The notes under the pieces: generated by a model | Seen by the model: only the letters and a program-made list of their open reading frames with translations | Told to the model about the DNA's origin: nothing | Database searches by the model: none | Translations under genes and position numbers: made by a program | In this document: positions 5,626 to 6,826 of the stretch, in pieces | Layout of the letters: each line of letters begins with the position of its first letter | Numbering within the stretch: position 1 is the first letter of the stretch | NCBI GenBank assembly: GCA_038245795.1 | Contig: JBBRSC010000183.1 | Location: 1 to 6,826 of the forward strand | DNA from: JBBRSC01 sp038245795 | GTDB taxonomy: Bacteria > Actinomycetota > Acidimicrobiia > Acidimicrobiales > Microtrichaceae | Direction: 5' to 3' | Length of the DNA stretch: 6,826 bases

Positions 5626-6826
5626 TTAGTGGTTCTGGGGAAATCCCAGGTCGATGCCGGAGGTGGCAGGATCGGGCCAACGAGTGGTGATGGCCTGGCT
5701 GCGAGTATAGAAATCGATCCCCTCGGGGCCGTACATGTGGCGATCACCGAAGAGTGATGCCTTCCAGCCGCCGAAGCTGTGGTGGGCGACGGGCACAGGA
5801 ATCGGTACGTTGACCCCGACCATACCCACGGTGACATCTCGAGCGAAGCGCCGCGCTGCTCCTCCGTCACGGGTGAAGATCGCCACGCCGTTTCCGTACG
5901 GATTGTTGTTGATGAGCCGGACCGCCTCCTCGTAGGAGTCGCGTCGCACGATCGCCAAGACGGGCCCGAAGATCTCATCGCGATAGCAGGACATGTCGTC
6001 GGTCACGTGATCGAGCACAGTGACACCCAAGAAGAACCCGCCGCCCTCAAAGGTATGATCGCGCCCGTCGACGGTGGCGGTGGCGCCCTGGGCGACGCCT
6101 TCCCCGATGTAGGCCGCGACCTTGTCGCGATGTTCGCGAGTGACGAGTGGACCCATGTCGGATGCGCCGTCGGTGCCGTCGCCGATGATGAGGCCAGCGC
6201 AGCGCTTGGCGATGGCCTCTGCGAGCGGTTCGGCGACGTCGCCGATCGGGACGAGGACCGACACGGCCATGCATCGCTCACCAGCGGATCCGAAGGCTGC
6301 GCTGACGGCCGCGTCAGCTGCCAGATCAACATCCGCATCTGGCAGGACGACCATGTGATTCTTGGCGCCACCCAACGCTTGGATCCGCTTTCCGGCTGCG
6401 GTTCCCACCTCGTAGACGTAGCGCGCAATGGGCGTCGAGCCGACGAAGCTGACGGCCGCGATGTCGTGATGCTGGAGGATGGCGTCGACGGCGACCTTGT
6501 CGCCATTGACCACGCTGAAGATTCCGTCCGGAAGGCCCGCTTCGCGCCACAACTCCGCCAGCAGCATGGCGGCAGCGGGGTCCTTTTCTGATGGCTTCAA
6601 GATGAAGGCGTTGCCCGCGGCAATGGCGTTCGGGCACATCCACAGTGGCACCATCGCCGGAAAGTTGAACGGGGTGATCCCCGCGACGACACCGAGCGGA
6701 CGACGAACGGTGTGCACATCAACACCGGTCGATGCCTGATCGCTGAACGATCCTTTGAGGTGCTCGGCGAGGCCGCAGGCGAAGTCGACGCATTCGAGAC
6801 CGCGAGCGACCTCGCCGCCGGCGTCA
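5626..6826 (-). CDS. mmsA: CoA-acylating methylmalonate-semialdehyde dehydrogenase, N-terminus cut off by window edge
   Basis: The frame is open to the right edge and shows about 399 residues; roughly the first 100 of a usual 500 are missing. It begins near ARGLECVDFACGLAEHLKG, a segment typical of MmsA, and continues STGVDVHTVRRPLGVVAGIT. Further marks are the oxyanion Asn in PFNFP, KPSE for NAD binding, and the catalytic Cys in GSAGERCMA (codon 6271-6273). Hydrolytic aldehyde dehydrogenases carry a Glu in ELGG; here it is ALGGAKNH, as expected for the CoA-dependent branch. The enzyme converts methylmalonate semialdehyde to propionyl-CoA, or malonate semialdehyde to acetyl-CoA, with NAD+ and CoA, in valine, thymine or inositol breakdown. 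A GTG at 6717 is internal, because the conserved sequence continues upstream of it. The gene converges on the acyl-CoA dehydrogenases with a 30-bp gap. Confidence 0.9.
   Translation of the reverse strand, partial: DAGGEVARGLECVDFACGLAEHLKGSFSDQASTGVDVHTVRRPLGVVAGITPFNFPAMVPLWMCPNAIAAGNAFILKPSEKDPAAAMLLAELWREAGLPDGIFSVVNGDKVAVDAILQHHDIAAVSFVGSTPIARYVYEVGTAAGKRIQALGGAKNHMVVLPDADVDLAADAAVSAAFGSAGERCMAVSVLVPIGDVAEPLAEAIAKRCAGLIIGDGTDGASDMGPLVTREHRDKVAAYIGEGVAQGATATVDGRDHTFEGGGFFLGVTVLDHVTDDMSCYRDEIFGPVLAIVRRDSYEEAVRLINNNPYGNGVAIFTRDGGAARRFARDVTVGMVGVNVPIPVPVAHHSFGGWKASLFGDRHMYGPEGIDFYTRSQAITTRWPDPATSGIDLGFPQNH

Noticed and set aside
5779..6591. Plus-strand reading frame (270 residues) antisense to mmsA
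   Set aside because: It is a shadow of the strongly conserved MmsA frame and has no motif of its own.

Overview
The window looks like a chromosomal segment of a high-GC actinobacterium. A mycothione reductase-type flavoenzyme indicates mycothiol-based thiol chemistry. A pair of acyl-CoA dehydrogenases of the steroid-catabolism type, an EthD-domain protein and an MmsA-type dehydrogenase fit the same picture. The small protein at the left edge resembles a conserved protein I associate with Acidimicrobiia, so that class is my best guess; it rests on recollection and not on a search.

Layout, left to right. (1) A minus-strand small protein runs off the left edge (1-286), probably expressed from a leaderless transcript. 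(2) An intergenic tandem array holds seven 22-bp units (337-490). (3) A plus-strand small DUF3006-like protein follows (543-902). (4) A minus-strand pair comes next: mycothione reductase-like mtr (1711-3126), then a two-domain EthD protein (930-1646). (5) A divergent 127-bp control region (3127-3253) carries a 14-bp sequence that fits the KstR steroid-catabolism operator exactly. (6) Two plus-strand acyl-CoA dehydrogenases lie in tandem (3254-4432 and 4489-5595). (7) A convergent minus-strand mmsA runs off the right edge (5626-6826).

The central part reads as a lipid or steroid catabolic locus. The two dehydrogenase chains look like the catalytic and non-catalytic subunits of one heteromeric FadE26/FadE27 (ChsE4/ChsE5)-type enzyme, which desaturates the CoA-activated side chain of cholesterol-like compounds. 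The operator-like site overlaps a plausible -10 of the first subunit gene, which suggests KstR-type repression. MmsA yields propionyl-CoA or acetyl-CoA, so it fits a propionyl-CoA-rich metabolism, but it is transcribed separately. The divergent mtr-EthD pair could share the operator region. I see no RNA gene, insertion sequence, CRISPR array or phage gene. The most unusual features are the 22-bp array and the steroid-type operator placed between a thiol-redox gene and an acyl-CoA dehydrogenase pair.
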